A DNA stretch of 64,000 nucleotides from the NCBI RefSeq assembly GCF_902498825.1, contig NZ_LR701459.1, positions 998,001 to 1,062,000 of the forward strand, written 5' to 3'. Below the pieces are notes generated by a model that did not search any database, was not told the origin of the DNA, and saw nothing but the letters and a program-made list of their open reading frames with translations. Positions 19,637 to 27,830 of the stretch are shown here, piece after piece; position 1 is the stretch's first letter; every line of letters starts with the position of its first letter. Position numbers and translations under genes: made by a program. Origin of the DNA: Rhizobium sp. EC-SD404 (GTDB lineage Bacteria; Pseudomonadota; Alphaproteobacteria; Rhizobiales; Rhizobiaceae).

Positions 19637-20233
19637 TCAGTTGCCCGGCGCAAAGCCGGCTGCAGGTCCACCACGACGCTCGGCGCGCTCGCGCTCGGCC
19701 GGACCTTCAGGCGCCCAAGCGCGCTCGCGTCCGAATTCCGACGGCTCGTACTTCACCTTCGAAATTGCACCGCCGAAATTGACATGCAGTTCGGCCATCT
19801 CGTCGTTGGCGCCGCGAGCCATGATTTCGTAGTGGCGCTTCTTGCGATCGACTAGGGCGACGAACTCGTAGCCCGCATCTTCGATCGACTGACGCACTTG
19901 GCTCTCGCTGGCATAATTGCCGACGAAATTGGCGCGGCGCTCGAACTCGATCTCGACTTCTTCGACATTGCCGTAGCGGTCGAGCTCGATCTTGGCGCGG
20001 TTGCCCTGAGCGTCCTGCGTATAGGCCTCGAACTCGTCGTCGTCAGACTCGATATAGGCAACCGGCTGCAGATTGTAACGCTCTGCGGCTTCGTTCATCT
20101 GCTGGGTGATCTGGTCGCGATCGCCGGTGAACCAGCCATTCTGAGCGAGTGCCGGGGTTGCAGCGGCGATGCTCGCACCGAGGGTGAGGGCGGTGCCAAT
20201 GGCGATCAGGTTGCGTGTTTTTGAAACAGTCAT
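19637..20233 (-). CDS. Exported PepSY-like domain protein
   Basis: This 198-residue protein has a signal peptide (LIAIGTALTLGASIAAATPALAQ) and is periplasmic. The mature part shows two repeats with a PepSY-like pattern: YNLQPVAYIESDDDEFEAYTQDAQGNRAKIELDRYGNVEEVE and AGYEFVALVDRKKRHYEIMARGANDEMAELHVNFGGAISKV (each read in parts). PepSY domains often inhibit proteases or bind wall-related partners; no partner is seen. The tail is rich in Arg, Glu and Pro. ATG at 20233 has AAGGAG at good distance. It lies downstream of sciP on the same strand, about 200 bp away. Confidence 0.75.
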   Translation of the reverse strand: MTVSKTRNLIAIGTALTLGASIAAATPALAQNGWFTGDRDQITQQMNEAAERYNLQPVAYIESDDDEFEAYTQDAQGNRAKIELDRYGNVEEVEIEFERRANFVGNYASESQVRQSIEDAGYEFVALVDRKKRHYEIMARGANDEMAELHVNFGGAISKVKYEPSEFGRERAWAPEGPAERERAERRGGPAAGFAPGN

Positions 20234-20429
20234 GTCCATCTCCTTGGTTTCATCTTGTCGATGATCGGGAGATAGCAAAGCAACGCTGAATCGACGGCGA
20301 ACGGTGCGGTTCAGGCTTCGTTCAAGGAGAGCGGGCAGATTTGGCCGTAAGCGCCATGGCACTCACCGTCCCATTGCCCGTTCCTCCAACGAGACGACCG
20401 AGCATGGAACGGATGAAGGCGACGCCGAA

Positions 20430-20705
20430 CTAGTGGCGATATTGCTGGATGCGAGTCGTGCGCAAGCCTGCAAGGCCATGGTCGTTGATGGAGGCTTGCC
20501 AGGAAAGGAATTCCTCGACCGTCAAGGTATAGCGCTCGCACGCTTCCTCGAGGCTGAGCAAGCCGCCGCGTACGGCAGCGACGACTTCAGCCTTGCGCCG
20601 TATCACCCACCGCCGCGTATTGGCGGGTGGAAGATCGGCAACCGTCAGCGGCGACCCATCGGGGCCGATGACATACTTGACGCGGGGCCGTACCATATCG
20701 GTCAT
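20430..20705 (-). CDS. sciP: CtrA inhibitor SciP (DUF1153)
   Basis: This 91-residue DNA-binding protein matches SciP, which in Caulobacter keeps CtrA from activating its targets in early cell-cycle phases. Conserved stretches are VRPRVKYVIGPDGSPLTVADLPP, NTRRWVIRRKAEVVAAVRGGLL, SLEEACERYTLTVEEFLSWQ and the end HGLAGLRTTRIQQYRH (read in parts). The middle is the helix-turn-helix of DUF1153. A GACTC methylation site lies four bases upstream of the ATG and a CtrA-like box lies 54-68 bases upstream. In Caulobacter sciP itself is a CtrA target, which fits. It is divergent from mnmA. Confidence 0.93.
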   Translation of the reverse strand: MTDMVRPRVKYVIGPDGSPLTVADLPPANTRRWVIRRKAEVVAAVRGGLLSLEEACERYTLTVEEFLSWQASINDHGLAGLRTTRIQQYRH

Positions 20706-20708
20706 TCG

Positions 20709-20713
20709 GACTC
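20709..20713 (-). promoter_or_regulatory. GANTC site at the sciP start
   Basis: GACTC ends eight bases and begins four bases upstream of the sciP ATG, overlapping the ribosome-binding region. It is a possible CcrM methylation site. Confidence 0.45.
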
Positions 20714-20758
20714 TCTACACACACACGTGACCTGAAATTCAAATCTAGACTGCGACGT

Positions 20759-20773
20759 TTAAAAATTGCCTAA
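20759..20773 (-). promoter_or_regulatory. CtrA-like box upstream of sciP
   Basis: TTAA-AAATTGC-CTAA (plus strand) matches TTAA-N7-TTAA at 7 of 8 positions. On the coding strand it reads TTAG-N7-TTAA, with the exact half nearest sciP, 54-68 bases from the start codon. Confidence 0.55.
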
Positions 20774-20783
20774 GCGAAACGAA

Positions 20784-20802
20784 ACAATTCGTTAGGAATT
20801 GT
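20784..20802. repeat. Inverted repeat between sciP and mnmA
   Basis: ACAATTC and GAATTGT are perfect 7-bp arms separated by five bases (GTTAG). It may be an operator for either divergent gene. Confidence 0.5.
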
Positions 20803-20960
20803 AAACGAATGGCGACCTTGGTGATTCGTGGCCTCGGTCTCTTGCTTGTTTCGGGCCGGTTTTGTGCCTATAGGACCGCTGAAGGCCTGCCTGCGCGCAT
20901 TTTCAGGCGGCCCGCATTGATCGGCGCCTTGAACGCCCTTGAACGCGAAAGATTTTGGAA

Positions 20961-22145
20961 ATGAACAGCCTCGACCTTCCAAAGGCGCCCGCCGACACGC
21001 GGGTCGTCGTCGCCATGTCCGGTGGCGTGGATTCCTCCGTCGTAGCCGGCCTTCTCAAGCGGGAAGGCTACGACGTCATCGGCATCACGCTGCAACTTTA
21101 CGACCATGGCGCCGCGGTGAAGCGGGCCGGCTCCTGTTGCGCCGGCCAGGACATCGCCGATGCCCGCCGTGTCGCCGACCGGCTCGGCATTCCCTATTAC
21201 GTGCTCGACTACGAAAAGCGCTTCCGCGACGCAGTGATCAATCCGTTCATGGAAAGCTACGTTGCGGGCGAGACGCCGATCCCGTGCGTAGCCTGCAACC
21301 AGACCGTCAAGTTCGCCGACCTTCTGGAAACCGCGCGCGACCTCGGTGCCGATGCGCTCGCGACCGGGCATTACATCCGCTCGCGCCAGAATGGCGCGCA
21401 TCGCGCGCTGCACCGTCCTGTCGACGCCGAGCGAGACCAGAGCTACTTCCTGTTCGCGACCACGCAGGAGCAGGTCGATTATCTGCGGTTTCCTCTGGGC
21501 GGACTGTCCAAGCAGGAAACCCGCGCCCTCGCGGCGGAGATGGGTCTCGAAATCGCGGCCAAGCCGGACAGCCAGGACATCTGTTTCGTGCCGCAGGGCA
21601 AGTACACCGACGTGATCGCGAAACTGCGGCCGAACGCAGCGCTTGCCGGCGACATCGTCCATGTGGACGGCCGAGTGCTCGGCAGCCATGACGGGATCAT
21701 CAACTATACGATCGGTCAGCGTCGGGGCCTGGGCGTGGCGACGGGCGAACCGCTCTTCGTCGTCCATCTCGATGCCCGCGCGCGCCGGGTCGTCGTGGGT
21801 CCGCGCGAAGCGCTGGAAACGCGCCGCCTCATCCTGCGCAACGTCAATTGGCTCCGCGATAACGCGCTTGCCGATATTCCGGCGGAAGGCCTCGAGTGTT
21901 TCGCCAAGGTGCGCTCCACACGCCCGCCGGCGCCTGCGCGTCTGACGCTGGAAGACGGGATCGCCGTGGTGGAATTGCTCGACGGTGAAACCGGTGTCGC
22001 TCCCGGACAGGCCTGCGTGCTTTATTCGGCAACGGGCAATGACGCACGCGTCTATGGCGGCGGCTTCATCGAGCGCAGCGAACGCTCTCCTGCCGCGGAA
22101 GCCATGCTGAAGGCGCTGGTGCCAAGCGAGCAGGCGCTCGCCTGA
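20961..22145 (+). CDS. mnmA: tRNA-specific 2-thiouridylase
   Basis: This 394-residue cytoplasmic enzyme thiolates U34 of tRNAs for Lys, Glu and Gln using ATP and sulfur from the IscS relay. The N-terminal PP-loop [18 protein letters not shown] binds ATP. The catalytic Cys is in [16 protein letters not shown] and the second Cys of the disulfide-forming pair is in [23 protein letters not shown] and the C-terminal barrel complete the family pattern. ATG at 20961 was chosen; TTG two codons earlier is also possible. The gene stands alone, divergent from sciP and convergent with an L,D-transpeptidase gene. Confidence 0.96.
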   Translation: MNSLDLPKAPADTRVVVAMSGGVDSSVVAGLLKREGYDVIGITLQLYDHGAAVKRAGSCCAGQDIADARRVADRLGIPYYVLDYEKRFRDAVINPFMESYVAGETPIPCVACNQTVKFADLLETARDLGADALATGHYIRSRQNGAHRALHRPVDAERDQSYFLFATTQEQVDYLRFPLGGLSKQETRALAAEMGLEIAAKPDSQDICFVPQGKYTDVIAKLRPNAALAGDIVHVDGRVLGSHDGIINYTIGQRRGLGVATGEPLFVVHLDARARRVVVGPREALETRRLILRNVNWLRDNALADIPAEGLECFAKVRSTRPPAPARLTLEDGIAVVELLDGETGVAPGQACVLYSATGNDARVYGGGFIERSERSPAAEAMLKALVPSEQALA

Positions 22146-22149
22146 CGTA

Positions 22150-22178
22150 AAAACGGGTGGCAGCTTGCGCCGCCACCC
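22150..22178. terminator. Terminator between mnmA and the first L,D-transpeptidase
   Basis: GGGTGGC/GCCACCC forms a 7-bp stem with a 10-base loop. The minus strand continues with GTTTTTAC, so it best ends the transpeptidase transcript. Confidence 0.65.
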
Positions 22179-22296
22179 ACTCCGTCGATCCATGGAATTT
22201 ATCACGCAGTCTCTGGTTGACCCCGATGACCTGCAGCCAGTGCGGCATCGCGTATTGCCGGGACACGCCCGACCATCGCCGACGAAGCGGGTAGGT

Positions 22297-22995
22297 TCAG
22301 CCGCCGAAGAAGCCGAAAGCGCTGCGCGTGCTGGTCTGCGGGGTGCCGAGGTCAGAATAGAGGTTTCCGGCACCGGTTGCCGTCACGATGACCTTCGAGC
22401 CGACGCCGGCTCTGGCGTAGAGATCCGTGACGTCTTCGTTCATCATGCGGATGCAGCCGGATGACATGTTCTGGCCGATCGTCCAGGGCTGGTTGGTGCC
22501 GTGGATGCGGTAGATCGTGTCCTGGCCGCCGCGGTAGAGATACATGGCGCGTGCGCCGAGCGGATTGTTCGGGCCACCTTCCATATAGGCCGGCAGGATG
22601 TTGCCCTTGGCGCGTTCGCGTTCGCGCATGGCAGCAGGAGGCGTCCAACCCGGCCACTCGGCCTTGCGGCCGATGCTGACTGTGCCGGACCAGCCGAAGC
22701 CGTCCTTGCCGACGCCGACGCCGTAGCGCGTCGCAATGCCGTTCCCTTCGACGAAGTAGAGATATTTGGACGACGTATCGACGATGATCGTGCCAGGCCG
22801 CTCGCTGGTCTGAAATGCCACCTGGGCACGCTGGAATTCGGGCGCGGGCATGTTCGGCTGGCTGGCGCGCGCCTGGTAGGGCTGCGGTTCCGGCACGGCA
22901 TGCGGGCTTTGCACGAACGCGCCGGCCGGCGCCGCGAGGGTCATGCCGATCGCCAATGCGGCGACCGATTGGGCAAGCTTCAAGGTGAATGACAT
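22297..22995 (-). CDS. L,D-transpeptidase (YkuD/ErfK family), copy 1
   Basis: This 232-residue protein has a signal peptide (KLAQSVAALAIGMTLAAPAGA) and works in the periplasm, forming 3-3 cross-links in peptidoglycan or attaching proteins to it. The YkuD domain spans about residues 75-210: GTIIVDTSSKYLYFVEGNG, AEWPGWTPP, NPLGARAMYL, and the active site IHGTNQP with SSGCIRM, where Cys is the nucleophile. ATG at 22995 follows GGGGAAA. It is the downstream member of a tandem pair with a close paralogue 103 bp upstream on the same strand. No binding domain such as LysM is present. Confidence 0.94.
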   Translation of the reverse strand: MSFTLKLAQSVAALAIGMTLAAPAGAFVQSPHAVPEPQPYQARASQPNMPAPEFQRAQVAFQTSERPGTIIVDTSSKYLYFVEGNGIATRYGVGVGKDGFGWSGTVSIGRKAEWPGWTPPAAMRERERAKGNILPAYMEGGPNNPLGARAMYLYRGGQDTIYRIHGTNQPWTIGQNMSSGCIRMMNEDVTDLYARAGVGSKVIVTATGAGNLYSDLGTPQTSTRSAFGFFGG

Positions 22996-23098
22996 TGGCG
23001 GTTTCCCCAGCCTCTCGAGCAGTCTCTGCGCTTGAAACGCGCTATCGGCGTTCAAGTTGCATATCGATCGAATATACCGCGTGATGGTTTACAGAGGC

Positions 23099-23869
23099 CT
23101 ACAGAACGACCACGCGCGTGCCCACCGAAACGCGCTCGTAGAGTTCCATGACGTCTTCGTTTCGCATGCGGATGCAGCCGGACGAAACCGCCTGGCCGAT
23201 TGTGTAAGGCTGGTTCGTCCCATGGATGCGGTAGAGCGTCGAGCCGAGATAGAGCGCGCGCGCGCCGAGCGGGTTTTCCGGGCCGCCCGGCATGTGCGCG
23301 GGCAGGATGCGGCCCTTGGCGCGTTCGCGGGCGATCATCTGCGCCGGCGGCGTCCAGCCCGGCCATTCCGCCTTGCGCGTCACGTTCTCGCTGCCGCGCC
23401 AGGAAAAGCCTTCCTTGCCGACACCCACACCGTAGCGACGTGCCTGGCCGCCAGCTTCCACATGGTAGAGGAAGCGCTTGCTCGTATCGATGACGATGGT
23501 GCCGGGCGCGTGGCCTCCCGTGTAGGCAACCGTCTGCGGAAGGAATTGTGGATCGAGCGTGCCGACCGGGGCCTGCACGGCCTGTCCTGCTGCCGACGCC
23601 TGCTGGACCTGCGGCTGCGCGCGGAAACGGCGCGGCTCGGAGCGTTCGCGCGGGACCTGGACGGCTGCCGCATCGGGTAGGCGGCGGCGCTGGAACAGGC
23701 CACGCTCCGTATGGACGGGGCCCGAGCGATGCAGTTGCATGACCCATGGGGCGGAAAGGTCAGGGGAGATCACGACGGGCGGACGCGTCGCATAGCGGTC
23801 CTGCGCGTGAGCGGGGAGGCAGGCGGCAGCGCTTGCAAGCAGCGCGAACAGGCAGACGGTCGTCTTCAT
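23099..23869 (-). CDS. L,D-transpeptidase (YkuD/ErfK family), copy 2
   Basis: This 256-residue exported protein has a signal peptide (TVCLFALLASAAACLPAHA) and a YkuD domain at its C-terminal end: GTIVIDTSKRFLYHVEAGG, AEWPGWTPP, NPLGARALYL and the active site IHGTNQP with SSGCIRM. It shares long identical pieces with the neighbouring copy, so the two arose by tandem duplication. Between the signal and the catalytic domain is about 90 residues of Arg-, Pro- and Gln-rich linker that is longer than in copy 1. ATG at 23869 follows GGAGATATC. The open frame runs 82 codons upstream with no signal-like sequence. Confidence 0.93.
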   Translation of the reverse strand: MKTTVCLFALLASAAACLPAHAQDRYATRPPVVISPDLSAPWVMQLHRSGPVHTERGLFQRRRLPDAAAVQVPRERSEPRRFRAQPQVQQASAAGQAVQAPVGTLDPQFLPQTVAYTGGHAPGTIVIDTSKRFLYHVEAGGQARRYGVGVGKEGFSWRGSENVTRKAEWPGWTPPAQMIARERAKGRILPAHMPGGPENPLGARALYLGSTLYRIHGTNQPYTIGQAVSSGCIRMRNEDVMELYERVSVGTRVVVL

Positions 23870-24047
23870 CGGTGATATCTCCAGCCGGAGGAAAATGCCT
23901 AAAGCTGGGACGATCCTGGCACCCCCGTGATGATCAATGGTAAATCGGGTGGCGTTCGGGCGAGCTTTGCTCGATCCATCGCGCAAGACGGTTAGCGCCG
24001 GGTTGAGCATTGCGGTTAGCGGCGTGTTAAAGCTGAGAGGATAGCGG

Positions 24048-24689
24048 ATGGAGACGGTGCGAGACGGATTGCTCGAGGGCGAGGATGGCCGGCCACGCTG
24101 CTTCTGGCATGGCAATCTTCCCGACTACACCCATTACCATGACACCGAATGGGGCAGGCCGGTCGCCAACGATCAGCGTCTCTTCGAGAAGATCTGCCTG
24201 GAAGGTTTCCAGTCGGGCCTGTCCTGGCTGACGATCCTGCGCAAGCGCGACAATTTCCGGAATGCCTTTGCCGTTTTCGATTTCGAAAAGGTCGCCCGGT
24301 TCGATGACGAGGACATTGCGCGTCTCTTAAGCGATGCCGGCATCGTGCGCCACCGCGGCAAGATCGTCTCGACCATCAACAACGCCGCCCGCGCGATCGA
24401 AATGCGCGACGAGTTCGGATCGCTCGCGGCCTATTTCTGGGCGCACGAACCCGATGCGGCGAGCCGCCCGGTACGGCTCGACCATGCGACGCTGATCGCC
24501 AATCCGACGACGGAAACCTCCAAACGCCTGTCCAAGGATCTGAAAAAGCGTGGCTGGACCTTTGTCGGCCCGACCACCGTCTATGCCTTCATGCAGGCCA
24601 TGGGCCTCGTCAACGACCACATCGAAGGCTGCTGCATGCGCGACGACGTGGAGCGCGAACGGGCGGCGTTCACCCGTCCGACGACATGA
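24048..24689 (+). CDS. tag: DNA-3-methyladenine glycosylase I
   Basis: This 213-residue enzyme removes 3-methyladenine from alkylated DNA, starting base-excision repair. The family pattern is clear: CFWHGNLPDYTHYHDTEWGRPV at the N-terminus (read in parts), LFEKICLEGFQSGLSWLTILRKR, FDEDIARLLSDAGIVRHRGKI and, near the end, GWTFVGPTTVYAFMQAMGLVNDH. The zinc ligands of Tag (Cys and His at the N-terminus and two His plus Cys near the end) appear as C, H and then HIEGCCMR. It is divergent from the second transpeptidase gene by 178 bp, and a palindromic repeat follows it. Confidence 0.95.
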   Translation: METVRDGLLEGEDGRPRCFWHGNLPDYTHYHDTEWGRPVANDQRLFEKICLEGFQSGLSWLTILRKRDNFRNAFAVFDFEKVARFDDEDIARLLSDAGIVRHRGKIVSTINNAARAIEMRDEFGSLAAYFWAHEPDAASRPVRLDHATLIANPTTETSKRLSKDLKKRGWTFVGPTTVYAFMQAMGLVNDHIEGCCMRDDVERERAAFTRPTT

Positions 24690-24695
24690 CCGTCT

Positions 24696-24743
24696 AGAGC
24701 GTTCCGGGTGAGGTGATACCGGTTCACCGTCTGGAAACGCGAC
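24696..24743. repeat. Interspersed palindromic repeat, copy 2
   Basis: This hairpin element has GCGTTCC/GGAAACGC outer and GGTGA/TCACC inner arms, and is closely similar to the element at 11045-11096. It lies between the convergent ends of tag and a membrane-protein gene. Confidence 0.8.
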
Positions 24744-24752
24744 AGGTCGGCT

Positions 24753-25238
24753 CTAAGCCGGCAGCATAGGATAGCGCTGCAACGACCGGTAGCCGGCGAA
24801 GAGGAAGAACACCAGCAACAGACCTTGCGCCAACGCGAAAGGTTGTTCGGTGCCTGTCGGCGCCAGCGCGTTCAAGGCCGGCACCTTCTGGAAGGCCTGG
24901 ACCACCAGCACGAATGTGTTGAGGTAGAGCGCGAACAGCGCCGAGACGATGTAGGCCTCGCGCCAGTGCCCCGCCGCATGCTTCCAGTAACGGGCGACGA
25001 TCGCCACCACGAGAACCACGGTGGATGCGATGCCGACCCCGACGGCCGGGGTGATCGTGGCGATCGGAAACAGGAAGCCGGTGATCACGGTTGCGGCGGT
25101 CGTGATCAGGAACACCTCGGTCCAGTGCTCGCGGCGCCGTGCGGTCAGCCAGCCATGCAACACGACGAAGCCGGCGACGATGCCGACCAGGCTCAGAACC
25201 ACATGAAAGAGTGTGAAGGGAGTCATTCCGAAAAGCAT
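24753..25238 (-). CDS. Four-helix membrane protein, unknown function
   Basis: This 161-residue protein has four membrane helices: FTLFHVVLSLVGIVAGFVVLHG, EVFLITTAATVITGFLFPIA, VGVGIASTVVLVVAIVARYW and SALFALYLNTFVLVVQAFQ, with a fifth hydrophobic stretch (ALAQGLLLVFFLFAGYRSL) near the end. No catalytic or transport motif is seen. A histidine in the first helix and another near KHAAGHWREAY are the only polar marks. The start has AGGAG at good distance. It lies 84 bp downstream of arsR on the same strand, so it may be the second gene of that operon. Confidence 0.78.
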   Translation of the reverse strand: MLFGMTPFTLFHVVLSLVGIVAGFVVLHGWLTARRREHWTEVFLITTAATVITGFLFPIATITPAVGVGIASTVVLVVAIVARYWKHAAGHWREAYIVSALFALYLNTFVLVVQAFQKVPALNALAPTGTEQPFALAQGLLLVFFLFAGYRSLQRYPMLPA

Positions 25239-25322
25239 GGAGTTTACTCCTGTTCGATGACTGACCCGATCATACGCCTTCCGGTGATAGTTGAGAAGCT
25301 GCTTAAACGCGGCCGCCCGCGC

Positions 25323-25646
25323 TCATGCTTCCAGCGTCGATTTCAGCCGTGCCAGCCGCTCGACCGCGCTTGCTGCATGCGGACCGATCCAGCGGTCGTG
25401 GATGTGCTTGATCGGCAGCGGATTGAGGTGGTTCCACCGCTCCCGGCCTCGGCGTTCAACGATGATGAGCTCGGCCGCCTCCAGCACCTTCAGGTGCTGC
25501 ATCACCGTGCAGCGGTCGAGCTTCGGCAGAAGCTCCGAAAGCGTACCTGTCGTCTTCGGGTCGTCCTTCAACATGTCGCAGATCTGGCGGCGAACCGGGG
25601 CGGCCAGAGCCTTGAAAACGAGGTCGGATTTCGATTCGCTTGACAT
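25323..25646 (-). CDS. ArsR-family transcriptional regulator
   Basis: This 107-residue winged-helix repressor has the ArsR pattern FKALAAPVRRQICDMLKDDPKTTGTLSELLPKLDRCTVMQHLKVLEAAELIIVERRGRERWNHLNPLPI (read in parts). The metal-binding ELCVCDL motif of ArsR/SmtB is absent; instead it resembles the SdpR-like subgroup coded next to an AHSA1 (SRPBCC) gene. The start has no Shine-Dalgarno sequence, and a TATAAA box lies eight bases before the ATG, so the mRNA may be leaderless. A perfect TGTTAT-N6-ATAACA operator covers this promoter, which implies autoregulation. Confidence 0.92.
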   Translation of the reverse strand: MSSESKSDLVFKALAAPVRRQICDMLKDDPKTTGTLSELLPKLDRCTVMQHLKVLEAAELIIVERRGRERWNHLNPLPIKHIHDRWIGPHAASAVERLARLKSTLEA

Positions 25647-25663
25647 GTTATGTTTTTATAACA
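25646..25663. promoter_or_regulatory. ArsR operator (TGTTAT-N6-ATAACA) in the divergent promoter
   Basis: A perfect inverted repeat with 6-bp arms and a 6-base spacer overlaps the putative arsR -10 box (TATAAA on the minus strand, 25655-25660) and the first base of its start codon. It also lies upstream of the AHSA1 gene. Confidence 0.8.
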
Positions 25664-25721
25664 CAATGGATCAATCGACAAGCGGATCGCAAAGCGGATC
25701 CCAAGACCGATGGAGAATAGG

Positions 25722-26180
25722 ATGGATCTCAAATTCAAGGTGTCCGGCCGCATAGCGCGCCCGATTCACGACGTGTTCGAAGCCGTCGCCAACCCCGACA
25801 AGCTGTCGGGCTACTTCACGACGGGTGGCGCCAAGGGGCGGCTAGAGGCCGGCGCGACGGTAACGTGGGATTTCGCGGATTTTCCCGGCGCGTTCCCGGT
25901 GAAGGTGGAGGAAGTGGACGCGCCTCGACGCATCGTGCTGCGGTGGGAGGCAGCCGATAAGGACGAGGCTGGCCGATCCTATGACACGACGGTGACGATG
26001 ACATTTGCACCGCTCAATGGCGACCGCACGCTCGTGACCATTTCCGAGGAAGGCTGGCTCGAGACAGCGGAGGGGTTGAAGAACTCCTACGGCAATTGCG
26101 GCGGCTGGATGCAGATGCTGTGCGCGCTGAAGGCCTATGTCGAACACGGCATCAATCTGCGCGAAGGGATGTTCAAGTAG
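25722..26180 (+). CDS. SRPBCC/AHSA1-domain protein
   Basis: This 152-residue cytoplasmic protein has the START-like AHSA1 fold: FKVSGRIARPIHDVFEAVANPDKLSGYFTTGGA at the N-terminus (read in parts), a central set of strands with VTWDFADFPGAFPVKVEEVDAPRRIVLRW in parts, and a C-terminal helix with GWMQMLCALKAYVEHG. Such proteins bind hydrophobic ligands; its ligand is unknown. ATG at 25722 has GGAG eight bases upstream; another ATG lies four codons earlier. It is divergent from arsR across an operator, a common pairing in which the ArsR protein controls the AHSA1 gene. Confidence 0.9.
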   Translation: MDLKFKVSGRIARPIHDVFEAVANPDKLSGYFTTGGAKGRLEAGATVTWDFADFPGAFPVKVEEVDAPRRIVLRWEAADKDEAGRSYDTTVTMTFAPLNGDRTLVTISEEGWLETAEGLKNSYGNCGGWMQMLCALKAYVEHGINLREGMFK

Positions 26181-26237
26181 CGCCGCCATGCGGGCGGCCC
26201 GAACTTGCGACAACCATTCCGATCCTTTAGGAACCGC

Positions 26238-26254
26238 GACTGAAAAGTTCAGTC
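26238..26254 (+). other. Short perfect hairpin in the hisS leader
   Basis: GACTGAA and TTCAGTC pair as a 7-bp stem around three bases, 30 bases upstream of the hisS start. It could be an mRNA structure or an operator; no T-run follows. Confidence 0.4.
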
Positions 26255-26284
26255 ATTAGTGACGCATTCGTCGCCAGGTTCCCC

Positions 26285-27823
26285 ATGTCCGATAAGAAGA
26301 AAAAGCCGCAGAAGCTGAAGGCCCGCCTGCCGCGCGGGTTCGGCGACCGTTCTCCCGCCGACATCCGCGCGACCGACGAGATGGTGGCGAAGATCAAGGC
26401 CGTCTACGAGCGCTACGGCTTCGATCCGGTCGAAACGCCGATGTTCGAATACACCGACGCACTCGGCAAGTTCCTGCCCGACAGCGACCGGCCGAACGAG
26501 GGCGTGTTCTCGCTGACCGACGACGACGAGCAGTGGATGAGCCTGCGCTACGACCTGACCGCGCCGCTCGCCCGCCACGTGGCCGAGAACTTCAACGACA
26601 TCCAGTTGCCATACCGCACCTACCGCGCCGGCTGGGTGTTCCGCAACGAAAAGCCCGGCCCCGGCCGTTTCCGCCAGTTCATGCAGTTCGACGCCGACAC
26701 GGTGGGCGCTCCGGGCGTCCAGGCCGACGCCGAAATGTGCATGATGATGGCCGACGTGATGGAAGCGCTCGGCATTGCGCGCGGCGATTACGTGATCCGC
26801 GTCAACAACCGAAAGGTGCTGGACGGCGTGTTGGAAGCCATCGGTCTCGGCGGCGACGACAACGCCGAGAAAAGGCTGACGGTGCTGCGCGCGATAGACA
26901 AGCTGGACAAGTTCGGTGTCGGTGGCGTGCAGCAATTGCTGGGCGCAGGCCGCAAGGACGAGAGCGGCGATTTCACCAAAGGTGCGGGGCTCGATGAGGA
27001 GCAGCAGCAGCGTTTGGTCGACTTCATAGTTGCGGCTCAGCACGGCGGAACCGAAACATTTTTCGCAGACCTCGAGGCGACCAAGATTGCTTCAAGTTCT
27101 CGGGGCCTCGAAGGCCTGGAGGAACTTAAGGATATGAGCACTCTGTTTTACAGTGCTCAGTACGGCGGGGACCGCATCCGCATCGATCCCTCCTGCGTAC
27201 GCGGCCTCGAATACTACACCGGCCCCGTCTTCGAAGCTGAACTCCTCGCCGAAATTCCCAACGAAAAGGGTGAGATCGTGCGTTTCGGCTCGGTTGGCGG
27301 CGGTGGTCGCTATGATGGGCTCGTGTCGCGCTTCATGGGCCAGCCGGTTCCGGCCACGGGCTTCTCCATCGGCGTGTCGCGCCTGATGACGGCGCTGAAA
27401 AACCTCGGCAAGCTCGGCCAGGACCAGGTCGCCGCGCCCGTGCTGGTCACCGTCATGGACCGCGACATCGAGGCGCTCGGCCGTTATCAGCGTTTCACCC
27501 AGGAATTGCGCAATGCCGGCATCCGGGCCGAGATGTTTCAGGGCAACCCGAAGAATTTCGGCAACCAGCTGAAATACGCCGACCGCCGCGATTGTCCGAT
27601 CGCGATCATTCAAGGCGGCGACGAGCGGGAGCAGGGCGTCGTCCAGATCAAGGACCTGATCGAAGGCAAGCGTGCCTCGCAAGGCATCGAGGACAATGCC
27701 GCGTGGCGCGAAGCCCGCGTCGCGCAGGTGACCGTGCCCGAAAGCGAACTCGTCGCCAAAGTGCGCGAAATGCTCGCCGCGCAGGATGAAGACCGGGCCA
27801 AAGACCGGATGGGCGTCGCATGA
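26285..27823 (+). CDS. hisS: Histidyl-tRNA synthetase
   Basis: This 512-residue class II synthetase charges tRNA-His. Motif 1 region is [15 protein letters not shown], motif 2 is [24 protein letters not shown], histidine A is [10 protein letters not shown], and motif 3 is GFSIGVSRL, followed by the anticodon-binding domain. It is longer than the about 420-residue form of most bacteria and has a central helical insertion rich in Asp, Glu and Lys. The motif 2 loop differs from that of E. coli and agrees with the form found in alphaproteobacteria whose tRNA-His lacks the extra G-1. hisZ starts 7 bp after its stop, so translation and histidine synthesis genes share an operon. Confidence 0.96.
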   Translation: MSDKKKKPQKLKARLPRGFGDRSPADIRATDEMVAKIKAVYERYGFDPVETPMFEYTDALGKFLPDSDRPNEGVFSLTDDDEQWMSLRYDLTAPLARHVAENFNDIQLPYRTYRAGWVFRNEKPGPGRFRQFMQFDADTVGAPGVQADAEMCMMMADVMEALGIARGDYVIRVNNRKVLDGVLEAIGLGGDDNAEKRLTVLRAIDKLDKFGVGGVQQLLGAGRKDESGDFTKGAGLDEEQQQRLVDFIVAAQHGGTETFFADLEATKIASSSRGLEGLEELKDMSTLFYSAQYGGDRIRIDPSCVRGLEYYTGPVFEAELLAEIPNEKGEIVRFGSVGGGGRYDGLVSRFMGQPVPATGFSIGVSRLMTALKNLGKLGQDQVAAPVLVTVMDRDIEALGRYQRFTQELRNAGIRAEMFQGNPKNFGNQLKYADRRDCPIAIIQGGDEREQGVVQIKDLIEGKRASQGIEDNAAWREARVAQVTVPESELVAKVREMLAAQDEDRAKDRMGVA

Positions 27824-27830
27824 GGGTTTC

